A DNA stretch of 45,607 nucleotides from Paeniroseomonas aquatica (GTDB lineage Bacteria; Pseudomonadota; Alphaproteobacteria; Acetobacterales; Acetobacteraceae): assembly GCF_030409335.1 (NCBI RefSeq), contig NZ_JAUFPN010000194.1:45488-91094 (forward strand). Reading direction: 5' to 3'. Positions 16,760-24,177 of the stretch are shown here, piece by piece (position 1 is the first letter of the stretch; each line of letters begins with the position of its first letter). A program made the position numbers and the translations under genes. The notes beneath the pieces were generated by a model. The model was not told where the DNA came from. It made no database searches and saw nothing but the letters and a program-made list of their open reading frames with translations.

Positions 16760-16933
16760 AACACCACATTAACGCATGAGCGACGCGGCAGGACGCGACC
16801 GGCCATCCGGCGAGGCTTGCGCGGCGAATTACGGTCTCGGGGGCATCATGGTCGCATATCATTACGGCTGCTGCGGCCGGGCTGCCGGATCGACCCGACC
16901 GCCGCACCCCGCCGCCTGAGCGGTCCATCCGTC

Positions 16934-18550
16934 ATGGAGCCCAGCCGCCCCGCCGCCGACCTCGATCTCCGCAGCGTCCTGGAAGCGCATGCGCAGGCCG
17001 CGGCCGAGCTGCTCGCCCAGCCGCTGCGCCCGGTGTCCGATCACCTGGCGGGCTACGTCGAGACCATCTGGGCCGAACGGCCCGGCGCGGTATGGCTCAC
17101 CGGCTGGGTCAGGCGCGACGCCGGGCAGGAATTCCCGGTGGTGCTCGCGGATCGGCGCAAATACGCCGGCGCCATGGCGCTGGCCTGCTACGAACGCGCC
17201 GACCTGCCGCCCGATGCGCATGCCTTCGTCGGCCTGCTGCAGACCGATTGGCAGCCCGGCGCGGAGACCACCGACGTCTTCGTCTTCCTCGGCCCGGAGC
17301 TGCGGCAATTCATCCGCAGCGTCAGCCCGCTGCGGCTGCAGGACGGCCCCGGCTTCGCGGCGGAGTTCGGCCGGGTCCAGGCGCTGTGCCATGCCGGGCG
17401 CGTCAATGCCCTGCGCGGCGCCATGCTGAGCGGCCGGAGCTGGCTGCCCGACACCGCGGCGGTCTCGGGCGCCACGGTCGAGGCCGCGGTCGATGAGATC
17501 CTGGCGCTGCCCGGCTTCGGCTGCTTCGTGCATGGCTGGCTGCTCAGCCCGACGAAGCGCCTGGTCAGGCTCTCGGTGAAGCTGGCCGACCGGGTGCTGC
17601 ACAGCCTCCCCGGCAGCCTCTATTTCCTGCCGCGGCCGGATCTCGGCGCCGCCGCCCCGAAGCTGCCCGGCCTGCTCGATCGGGCCGGCTTCGTCGCCGC
17701 CATGACCGGCATGCTGCAGCCCGAGGATCTGGTCTCGCCGGTCCTCAAGGCCTGGTTCTCGGACGGGACCTCGGTGAATTTCGCCCTCGAGCCGCAGGTG
17801 GTGCGCCGGCTCGGCCATGCGGTGCCCTATGAGGCGGCGCTGCGCTTCTACCCCGCCCTGGCGAACGAGACCTTCTTCGCGGATTTCGCCGGCGCCGTGC
17901 GCGACGAGATGGCGGGCCGGCTGGCGGCGTCGCAGATGCTGGGCACGGCGCCGCAGGCCGAACGCTACGTCATCGCCATCCTGCCTCCGCATCCCTCCGA
18001 TGCCCGGCTGATGGTCGACCAGCTGGCGCTGCGGCTGCGGGGCCGCGACCCGCTTCCGGCCGTCGCCCTGGTGGCGGAACAGGGCATGGCGCGGGCGCAG
18101 CTGCCGCTGATGGCCGACTGGGTGCGGACGGCCACCGGCGCGCCCTGCGCCCTCTTCACCATGGACGATACCAGCAAGCCCTTCCTGGCGCTGCCGGCCA
18201 TCCTCGACAGCCTGGGCGCCCGGCGCTTCATGGTCGTGGGCGCCGGCGCCTTCCCGGATGCCGCGGCCTGGTCCGGCAGCCTCGACAGGCTGATGGGGGA
18301 GGAGGAAGCGCTGTCCGTGCTGACCGCCACCAATGGCGCGGCCCTGGCCGGCATGGTCTGGACCGCCGCCAACTTCCGCGCCCACCTGGCCACCGCCAGC
18401 CCGGCGGTCGGCGCGACCCATGGCCAGGCCTTCCTCGGCCCGGCGGCACGGGTGGCCGGCCGGGCCCGCATGACCGCACTGGGCGGCCGGCCCGACCGGA
18501 TGCTCGAATCCGTCGATGCGGCGGCCCCGGCGCAGGGCGGCAGCCGATGA
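16934..18550 (+). CDS. Unknown glycan-island protein with GW-type beta modules
   Basis: 538 residues; I know no named family for it. Residues about 40-110 (AVWLTGWVRRDAGQEFPVVL, then an RADLPPDAHAFVGLL segment) and about 190-255 (GCFVHGWLLSPTKRLVRL, then LPRPDL) look like two copies of a small beta-sandwich module with a G-W followed by an (R/P)-x-D-L turn. The same module seems to open the protein at 19929. The C-terminal third (about 345-505: ILPPHPSDARLMVDQLALRL, FMVVGAGAFPDAAAWSGSL) has a nucleotide-fold look and could be a degenerate GT2-like domain. I chose ATG 16934 because the upstream frame has no protein-like composition. The next gene overlaps by 4 bp. Confidence 0.8.
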   Translation: MEPSRPAADLDLRSVLEAHAQAAAELLAQPLRPVSDHLAGYVETIWAERPGAVWLTGWVRRDAGQEFPVVLADRRKYAGAMALACYERADLPPDAHAFVGLLQTDWQPGAETTDVFVFLGPELRQFIRSVSPLRLQDGPGFAAEFGRVQALCHAGRVNALRGAMLSGRSWLPDTAAVSGATVEAAVDEILALPGFGCFVHGWLLSPTKRLVRLSVKLADRVLHSLPGSLYFLPRPDLGAAAPKLPGLLDRAGFVAAMTGMLQPEDLVSPVLKAWFSDGTSVNFALEPQVVRRLGHAVPYEAALRFYPALANETFFADFAGAVRDEMAGRLAASQMLGTAPQAERYVIAILPPHPSDARLMVDQLALRLRGRDPLPAVALVAEQGMARAQLPLMADWVRTATGAPCALFTMDDTSKPFLALPAILDSLGARRFMVVGAGAFPDAAAWSGSLDRLMGEEEALSVLTATNGAALAGMVWTAANFRAHLATASPAVGATHGQAFLGPAARVAGRARMTALGGRPDRMLESVDAAAPAQGGSR

Positions 18551-19902
18551 GCATCGAGCTGGATCCCGGGCTGCAGGCGCTGCTGCCGGTCGCCATCATC
18601 TCCCATGCCCATCCCTCGATCTCCAAGGGCGGGGCGGAGATCGCGGCCCATACGCTGTTCCAGGGCCTGCGGGCGCTCGGCATCCCCGCCGTCTTCATCG
18701 CCGCCGTGCCCCTGCCGCTGCGGGACCAGCTGGATCTCGGGGCCGATGAATACGCGGTCTTCCACGACCCCGCGGCCTACGACCACCTCTATCAGCTGGG
18801 CGACGCCGCCACGCTGCAGCAGCTCCGCGGCATCCTCCGCGAGACCGGCGCGCGGCTGCTGAACTTCCACCACTTCATGAGCTTCGGCATCAACGCCCTG
18901 CGCGACCTGGCACTGACGCCCGACCTGCGCACGGTGGTGACGCTGCACGAGTTCCTGGCCATCTGCCACCACCACGGGCAGATGGTGACCCGGCCGCATC
19001 GCAGCCTGTGCTCGATGGCGACCGAGAGCGCCTGCGGCGCCTGCTTCCCCGAGCTGGGCTGGCGCCGCATGGGCCTGCGGGCCGAGCTGTTCCGCGACAG
19101 CTTCGCGGCGGTGGACCACTTCATCGCGCCGAGCCAGTTCCTGATCGACCGCTTCGTGCAGTGGGGCGTCCCCGCCGCGCGGATGGGGATGATCGAGAAT
19201 GGCCTGGCGCGCTTCATCCCGGAGCAGGATGAGGGGCCGGCCGCGGGGCAGAAATCCACCTGGGTCTTCGGCTACTTCGGCCAGGTCACCCCCTTCAAGG
19301 GCGTCGATGTCCTGCTGACCGCGGCGGAGCGCCTGGCCGGCATGCCCGGCATGGCCGAGCGGATCGAGATCCGCATCCACGGCAACCTGATGGGCGTCCC
19401 GGACGACTTCCGCGCCCGGCTGCAGGAGCTGACGGCAAGCCTGCCCTTCCTGCGCTTCACCGGACCCTACGAGAACGGCGCCGTCTTCGATCTCATGCGC
19501 GAATGCGACTATGTCCTGACGCCGAGCGTCTGGTGGGAGAATTCGCCGGTCGTCATCCAGGAAGCCTATGCCGCCGGCCGGCCGGTGATCTGCACCGGCA
19601 TCGGCGGCATGGCCGAGAAGGTCAGGAACGGCGTCACCGGGCTGCACTTCCGCCGCGGCGACGGCAACGACCTCGCCCGGATCATCGCGACGGCGACCGA
19701 TCCCGCGACCCACGCGGCGCTGCTGGCCCATATCCCGCAGCCCTTCGGCCCGGTCGAGATGGCGCGGCGCTACCTGCAGGCCTTCGCCGCCGCGGCCCGG
19801 CCGGGCTCGGCCGATGACGGGCCGACGACCACGGCCAGCCCCTCCTCCCCGATGCTCGACGTGGCTCTCCTGCGGGGACAACGAAAGAAGCGCGGCACCT
19901 GA
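18547..19902 (+). CDS. GT4-family glycosyltransferase
   Basis: 451 residues, GT-B fold. SKGGAEIAAHTL (from residue 27) is the N-terminal acceptor-side loop; FGYFGQVTPFKGVDVLL (about 239-255) opens the nucleotide-sugar domain; the E-x7-E motif lies in WWENSPVVIQEAYAAGRPV (about 329-347), followed by GIGGMAE. Such retaining enzymes add sugars from UDP-, GDP- or other donors to lipid-linked glycans at the inner membrane face. A Cys-rich insert (CSMATESACGACF) around residue 160 may bind metal. ATGA overlap with the preceding gene shows coupling. The C-terminal 30 residues are low-complexity. Confidence 0.92.
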   Translation: MSIELDPGLQALLPVAIISHAHPSISKGGAEIAAHTLFQGLRALGIPAVFIAAVPLPLRDQLDLGADEYAVFHDPAAYDHLYQLGDAATLQQLRGILRETGARLLNFHHFMSFGINALRDLALTPDLRTVVTLHEFLAICHHHGQMVTRPHRSLCSMATESACGACFPELGWRRMGLRAELFRDSFAAVDHFIAPSQFLIDRFVQWGVPAARMGMIENGLARFIPEQDEGPAAGQKSTWVFGYFGQVTPFKGVDVLLTAAERLAGMPGMAERIEIRIHGNLMGVPDDFRARLQELTASLPFLRFTGPYENGAVFDLMRECDYVLTPSVWWENSPVVIQEAYAAGRPVICTGIGGMAEKVRNGVTGLHFRRGDGNDLARIIATATDPATHAALLAHIPQPFGPVEMARRYLQAFAAAARPGSADDGPTTTASPSSPMLDVALLRGQRKKRGT

Positions 19903-19928
19903 CCTGACTCAACCGGTGGAGCACAGAT

Positions 19929-20840
19929 GTGATCAAGGGTGCGATCGAGGAAGTTTCCGCGCAGCTGGTGTCCGGCTGGATCTATTCGCGGACCGCGCCG
20001 CTGCGTGACGCCCTGATCCTGGCCTTCTCCGACGGAGTCTGCATCGGCACCGGCCGGGTGGACCGGTTCCGGCAGGACCTGGCGGATGCCGGCCTGGACG
20101 ACGGCTACCTCGGCTTCAGCTTCCCCATCAGCCTGCCCGAGCATGCGGAGCTGGCCTCCGTCGTCGTGCGCCTGGCGGATGCGGAGGCCCTGCTGCTCCA
20201 GCGCGGCAGCCGGGTCGGCGGGGCCGGGACCCCCGGCCGGGCCGGCGAGCTGAAGGCCGACGACATGCTGCGGCGCATCCGCTGGCTGCGGCGGCGGAAC
20301 ATCATCGCCGGCGCCGAATACGACATCCTGCGCGGCCTGGCCCGGTTCGGCGTCCATGAGGTGCCGCTCGACATGGATCCCACGGTGCCGCAGTCGCCCG
20401 AGGAGGCCGCCGCCACCCTGGGCAGGAAGCTGCTCGAGCTGACGGTGCTGAACGAGGTCACCCTGAGGACCGAGCGGGTGACCGACGTCGACAGCATGCT
20501 GCGGGCCATCCGCGATGGCGGCGATCCGGCCAGCGGGGCGAGCCACGTCATCCTCTGGAGCCCGGTGCCGACGCGGGTCGGCGTCGTCGAGGGCGGCCAT
20601 CTCGGCGGCCCGGGCGCCGACAGCGCCGGCGCCGTCGACTACCACGTCGATGCCTCGAACCTCCTCGTGCTGCACGCCGGCTGCTTGGTGGTGCCGAGGC
20701 CGGGCGCCGATTACCGCTCCCTCCTGGTGATGAGCGGGACGGCGGGCACCGATCCCGCCGACTGCGTGCCGGCGCGGCCGGAGCCGGTCCGCTCCAGCGA
20801 GGGGCCGCGTCCGCTGCAGGCATCGGTCACCCGCCTCTGA
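19929..20840 (+). CDS. Unknown glycan-island protein with N-terminal GW-type module
   Basis: 303 residues starting at GTG 19929 (GGTGGAG upstream; the overlapping ATG at 19927 meets an immediate stop). Residues 1-75 (IEEVSAQLVSGWIYSRTAPL, RVDRFRQDL, LGFSFPISL) form a compact beta domain of the type often seen next to or fused with bacterial glycosyltransferases: G-W, then R-x-D-x-x-R-x-D-L, then G-F. The remainder has a helical stretch (residues about 110-160) and a beta-rich end without motifs. I see no catalytic signature. It sits 26 bp after the GT4 gene, so probably the third gene of one operon. Function unknown. Confidence 0.78.
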   Translation: MIKGAIEEVSAQLVSGWIYSRTAPLRDALILAFSDGVCIGTGRVDRFRQDLADAGLDDGYLGFSFPISLPEHAELASVVVRLADAEALLLQRGSRVGGAGTPGRAGELKADDMLRRIRWLRRRNIIAGAEYDILRGLARFGVHEVPLDMDPTVPQSPEEAAATLGRKLLELTVLNEVTLRTERVTDVDSMLRAIRDGGDPASGASHVILWSPVPTRVGVVEGGHLGGPGADSAGAVDYHVDASNLLVLHAGCLVVPRPGADYRSLLVMSGTAGTDPADCVPARPEPVRSSEGPRPLQASVTRL

Positions 20841-20848
20841 CCTGTCCT

Positions 20849-20874
20849 GCCGGCGCCCGGGAGCCGGCGCCGGC
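20849..20874 (+). terminator. GC-rich hairpin after the third glycan gene
   Basis: GCCGGCGCC (20849-20857) and GGCGCCGGC (20866-20874) pair perfectly with an 8-base loop, 8 bp after the stop at 20840. No U-run follows. It likely marks the end of the first glycan operon; the 219 bp from there to the HAD gene show no gene and no clear promoter. Confidence 0.45.
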
Positions 20875-21093
20875 CCCGCCCCCATCAATCATGGCGGGAT
20901 CATCGATTGCCGCACCACCCGTCCTTGGCTATTCTGCCGGTGCAGCAAACGCAACCCGCATGTCACGTCGCAAGGCCCTGCCGATGCACCCGGACGCTGC
21001 CCGAGGCTTTCCCGAGACAGGCTCCGCAGGACCCGCGCCGACGGCGGCCCCCGGGCGGGCGCCCTGCCGCGGCGGAACCGGCAGGGCGGCGGC

Positions 21094-21768
21094 ATGACGC
21101 GCAAGCCGCGGGCCGTCGTCTTCGACTGTGACGGCGTGCTCCTCGCCTCCAACCGGCTGAAGACGGCCATCTTCGAACAGGTGCTGCAGGGCGCCGGCTT
21201 CGCGGCGGCCGATGTCGCCCGCTTCCGGGTCTTCCAGCGGGCGAATTTCGGCATGTCGCGCTATCGCCTCTTCGATGCGCTGCTGGGCTGGCAGGACCTG
21301 TCCCCCTACCCCGCGACCTCGCGCGACGCCCTGTGCGCCGCCTATGGCAGCGCGCTCTATGCCCGCTACGTCCGCTGCCCCGCGACGCCCGGCATGGTCG
21401 GCGTGCTGCGCCAGCTGCAGGACGCGGGCGTCCCGCTCTTCGTCGTCTCGGGCTCCGACGGCGCCGAGCTGGCGGCGGTCTTCGCCGAGCGCGGCCTGGC
21501 ACGGTGGTTCGCGGCCATTCACGGCTCGCCCGCGACCAAGGTCGACAACCTCGCCCTGGTGGCGGCGCAGCTCGGCATCCGCGCGCCGATGCCGGAGGTG
21601 GTCTTCGTCGGCGATGCCGAGGCCGACTGGAAGGCCGCGGCGGCGACGGGCTGCCGCTTCATCTACGCCGACCATTTCTCCACCGCCAAGCGTCGGATGC
21701 GGGCCCTGGCAGCGGAGACCGGCTTCCCGACGATCCGCGATCTCCGTGGGCTTGTCCCCCTGTTGTGA
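21094..21768 (+). CDS. HAD-superfamily phosphatase
   Basis: 224 residues with all HAD motifs: nucleophile Asp11 and Asp13 (VVFDCDGVLL), Ser119 in VVSGSDG, Lys149 (SPATK) and acidic GDAEAD (173-178). An alpha-helical C1 cap lies between motifs I and II, as in phosphoglycolate phosphatase/beta-phosphoglucomutase types. It should remove phosphate from a small metabolite. Being 13 bp before the cytidylyltransferase, it may do what KdsC or the Neu/KDN 9-phosphatases do: free a keto-acid sugar phosphate before CMP activation (inference). The ribosome-binding site is weak. Confidence 0.88.
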   Translation: MTRKPRAVVFDCDGVLLASNRLKTAIFEQVLQGAGFAAADVARFRVFQRANFGMSRYRLFDALLGWQDLSPYPATSRDALCAAYGSALYARYVRCPATPGMVGVLRQLQDAGVPLFVVSGSDGAELAAVFAERGLARWFAAIHGSPATKVDNLALVAAQLGIRAPMPEVVFVGDAEADWKAAAATGCRFIYADHFSTAKRRMRALAAETGFPTIRDLRGLVPLL

Positions 21769-21781
21769 GGTGAGTGTACCG

Positions 21782-22489
21782 ATGCCCGTCATTGCCTTCC
21801 TGCCGTGCCGCGCCGGCAGCCAGCGGGTCCCGCACAAGAATACCCGCCCCTTCGCCGACCGGCCGGACGGGCTGCTGGGCATCAAGCTGGAGCAGCTCCT
21901 CGGCTGTGCCGCGATCGACCAGGTCGTCCTGTCGACCAACGACGCGGCGGTCATCGAGATCGCGCAGCCCTGGCTCAGCGCCCATGGCGGGCGCCTGAGG
22001 CTCGACCGGCGCCCGGACCACCTCTGCGCCTCATCGACGCGGACCGACGATGTCATCACCTACGTGCCCGGCATCCTGCCGGAGGGCGACGTGCTCTGGA
22101 CCCATGTGACCTCGCCGTTCTTCGGGGCGGCGGAGTACGGCCTGGCCATCGCGGCCTACCGGCAGGCGCTGGCCGCCGGCACGCACGACAGCCTGCTGGG
22201 CGTGACCGAGCTGAAGACCTTCATCTGGAGCGGCGAGGGCAGGCCGGTCAACTACGACCGGGCGCAGGAGAAATGGCCGCGGACCCAGACCCTGGCGCCG
22301 CTGTACGAGGTCAACAGCGCCATCTTCATCGCCGCCGTCGAGGTCTACAGGGCCTGCAGCGACCGGGTCGGCCGCCGCCCGCTGCTGCACTGCATTCCCA
22401 AGGACAAGACCGTCGACGTCGACTGGGAGGAGGATTTCGCGATCGCGGCCGAGCTGTGGCGGCTGCGGCAGGGCAGCGGGCACCGCTAG
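21782..22489 (+). CDS. CMP-acylneuraminate synthetase-like cytidylyltransferase
   Basis: 235 residues. PCRAGSQRVPHKNTRPF (8-24) is the CTP-binding signature of the NeuA family (usual form ARGGSKGIPRKN), followed by VVLSTND and an HVTSPFF-type loop corresponding to the usual QPTSPL. Near the end, DKTVDVDWEEDFAIAAEL matches the family's IDxDxxxDF metal/sugar motif. NeuA-type enzymes join CMP to sialic, legionaminic, pseudaminic or related keto-acids. No sialate-type synthase is nearby, so the substrate may be unusual. GAGGTGAG lies before the ATG. The TAG stop is embedded in the first of two hairpins. Confidence 0.88.
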   Translation: MPVIAFLPCRAGSQRVPHKNTRPFADRPDGLLGIKLEQLLGCAAIDQVVLSTNDAAVIEIAQPWLSAHGGRLRLDRRPDHLCASSTRTDDVITYVPGILPEGDVLWTHVTSPFFGAAEYGLAIAAYRQALAAGTHDSLLGVTELKTFIWSGEGRPVNYDRAQEKWPRTQTLAPLYEVNSAIFIAAVEVYRACSDRVGRRPLLHCIPKDKTVDVDWEEDFAIAAELWRLRQGSGHR

Positions 22490-22530
22490 AGCGGTTTCCG
22501 TTCGCACTGGCTCACCGAGCCCGCTCTAGC
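22485..22530. repeat. REP-like inverted repeat covering the cytidylyltransferase stop
   Basis: GCTAGAGCGG (22485-22494) and CCGCTCTAGC (22521-22530) pair perfectly over 10 bp around a 26-base loop; the stop codon TAG lies in the left arm. A T-rich stretch (TGTTGTTGT) follows, so it could end plus-strand transcription. CTAGAGC-flanked palindromes recur between genes in many alphaproteobacteria, so this may be a dispersed repeat. Confidence 0.6.
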
Positions 22531-22543
22531 CTGTTGTTGTGGC

Positions 22544-22590
22544 GAGCAAATACCTCCGGCCTGATGAGTCCATCAGATCGGAGTTTGCTC
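22544..22590. repeat. Long imperfect palindrome between convergent genes
   Basis: A 47-bp inverted repeat: GAGCAAA (22544-22550) with TTTGCTC (22584-22590), and CTCCGGCCTGATG with CATCAGATCGGAG, about 20 paired bases with a 3-base bulge, two mismatches and a 4-base loop. Lying between convergent stops, it can serve as a bidirectional terminator or be a REP-type element. Confidence 0.6.
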
Positions 22591-22617
22591 CAGCGCAGCC
22601 CCCGGCGCCGGGCCGCG

Positions 22618-23781
22618 TCAGCCGCCGATCCCGGGACCGAGCGGGCGGCCGGCGATGTCCTGGACCGCGGCCAGGAGCCGTGGCGACCGGCCGGCCCGGA
22701 GGATGGCCTGGAGCGGCGACTGGATCTGCCCGAGGTCGATGGAATCGGTCGCCTTCATCTGCGGCTCCGACTTCGGCTGCAGCAGGCCGAGCCGCCCCAG
22801 GGCCAGGAAGCAGCTGCGGGACGCCTTGCAGACGTTCAGCAGGTCGCCCAGCACCCAGACGTTGCGCATGACATTCTGCGCGCCGGCACAGATCGGGAAG
22901 GCCCTGACGCCGCGCTCGAGCGAGTCCCGGGCCTGCTCCAGCCCCCCCTCCGCCGCCAGCAGCAGGCCATGGATGAAGCAGGCATTCACCAGGTTGAGGG
23001 CGCTGACCGGCGAGATGGTGACGCGCTCCGTCTGCGACGCGGCGACGCCGAAGAACCGGGTCGCGTGGTCCAGCCGGTCCTGGCAGATCGAGAGCAGGCC
23101 GCAGACCGTGGCCAGGGACACGGTCCAGCGCACCAGCGTCCATTTGGGGCTGGCCGTCCGCGCCAGCAGCCCGGCGCCCTCATCGACCAGATCCAGCCCC
23201 TGGTCGCAGATCCAGCGCATCAGCTCGAGGTCATGCGCGTCGAAGCGGCGGAAGTCGCGCTCCAGCAGGCGATGCGCGGGAATGGTCAGGGCGGCCGCCC
23301 GCACCTCGAAATCCGCGAAGCGCCCGTAGGCCGAGATCGCCCCGAGCATCAGCAGCCTGGGGTCCTTGTAGCGGCGGTGGTGCAGCTGGATCCTGTCGAA
23401 GAACGCCTCAGGGCTCGGCAGGGTCAGCGCTTCCAGCAGCTCGCCGGACAGGCGGGTGACGGCACAGCGCAGAGGCGGCGCGTCGCCCTCGCTCGAGACG
23501 ACGACGTCGAATGCCCGCTGGCGCCGGAGCTTCCACAGCGGCAGCCGCGTCGGGCCGAAGCGCAGCGGGGCATCCCGGGACTCCGGCGGCAGGCTGATCG
23601 CCATCACCGTCGTCGGGCCGAGACGCAGCCGGAGCCTGGCCCCCGCGAGCGCGGCGGGCAGCCTCGACAGCGTCACCAGGAATTCGGCGGCGTCGTCGTC
23701 CGGCAACAGCCTCGACGACAGGGTGAAAGCATCGGCCAGGGTCGCGTCCGCCGCCGGATCCGCCGTGATGCCTGGATACAT
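22618..23781 (-). CDS. Unknown 387-aa protein in the glycan island
   Basis: No family recognised. The N-terminal 115 residues are beta-rich (ARLRLRLGPTTVMAISLPPE, FDVVVSSEGDAPPLRCAV); the rest is mainly helical. Two helix pairs (LRWTVS-type around 205-235 and ALNLVNACFIHGLLLAAEGG at about 255-275) look like degenerate TPR or alpha-solenoid repeats. There is no signal peptide or membrane span, so it is probably cytosolic. It is transcribed against the surrounding glycan genes and divergently from the aldolase gene across a 396-bp gap. The frame is long, starts cleanly at ATG 23781 and has protein-like composition, so it is likely real. Confidence 0.72.
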   Translation of the reverse strand: MYPGITADPAADATLADAFTLSSRLLPDDDAAEFLVTLSRLPAALAGARLRLRLGPTTVMAISLPPESRDAPLRFGPTRLPLWKLRRQRAFDVVVSSEGDAPPLRCAVTRLSGELLEALTLPSPEAFFDRIQLHHRRYKDPRLLMLGAISAYGRFADFEVRAAALTIPAHRLLERDFRRFDAHDLELMRWICDQGLDLVDEGAGLLARTASPKWTLVRWTVSLATVCGLLSICQDRLDHATRFFGVAASQTERVTISPVSALNLVNACFIHGLLLAAEGGLEQARDSLERGVRAFPICAGAQNVMRNVWVLGDLLNVCKASRSCFLALGRLGLLQPKSEPQMKATDSIDLGQIQSPLQAILRAGRSPRLLAAVQDIAGRPLGPGIGG

Positions 23782-24177
23782 CGGTCAGCTCCTCGTCCTT
23801 GTCTGCGGCCGCCGGGCGCCCGGGCCTTGTATGGTCGGGCCAGGACCGGCGCAACCATCCGGCCCGCCGTCGCCGGGGGCCGCGCATCGCCCCCGGCTGG
23901 CCGCGGCGGTGCCCGGCCGGGGCGCGACAATCTTCCGGCAAGACATGCGGCGCATGCTCGCGGAAATCCCCGATCCGGCGCCTGCCAGAAAGCCGTGCAG
24001 GCCGCGGCGGCTGGCAGCGCCGGCCGGCGACGCCCGGCCCGAAGGCCCTGACACCCCGGTCCCGACCGTAGGCCCCATGCCTTGTCTATGGTTGGATATT
24101 GCCCGGACAAAGCGCGTCATGGTAGATATTTCGCATAGTGCGTTCACCACCTTTCAGATCGCCCGCAGGAGATCCCC
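23782..24177. other. 396-bp divergent intergenic region, no gene seen
   Basis: It should carry promoters for the unknown minus-strand gene and the aldolase gene. The last 110 bp are much richer in A+T than the surroundings. A weak pair TTGCCC (24099-24104) and TAGATA (24123-24128), 18 bp apart, could serve the aldolase gene. Two related motifs occur in the same orientation: GCCTTGTATGGTCGG (23824-23838) and GCCTTGTCTATGGTTGG (24079-24095), which differ by a 2-base indel and one substitution. Confidence 0.5.

Larger units (their letters stand above)
16353..16933. other. 581-bp gene-free region rich in repeats and GANTC sites
   Basis: No open frame here has a plausible start or family resemblance. 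Instead I find, in order: a terminator-like hairpin (16361-16380), an imperfect palindrome (16392-16411), an 11-bp perfect stem (16421-16455), a 17-bp tandem repeat (16547-16580), a 16-bp perfect palindrome (16639-16654), a nested two-stem hairpin (16689-16735) and a UUCG hairpin (16748-16759). Seven GANTC sites fall at 16367, 16404, 16422, 16435, 16450, 16548 and 16565. The region separates acs from the glycan island and probably holds the island promoter, which I could not pinpoint. Confidence 0.7.

Noticed and set aside
16393-16779. 128-codon open frame in the gene-free region
   Set aside because: No ribosome-binding site, Arg/Pro-rich composition, and it runs through the inverted and tandem repeats.
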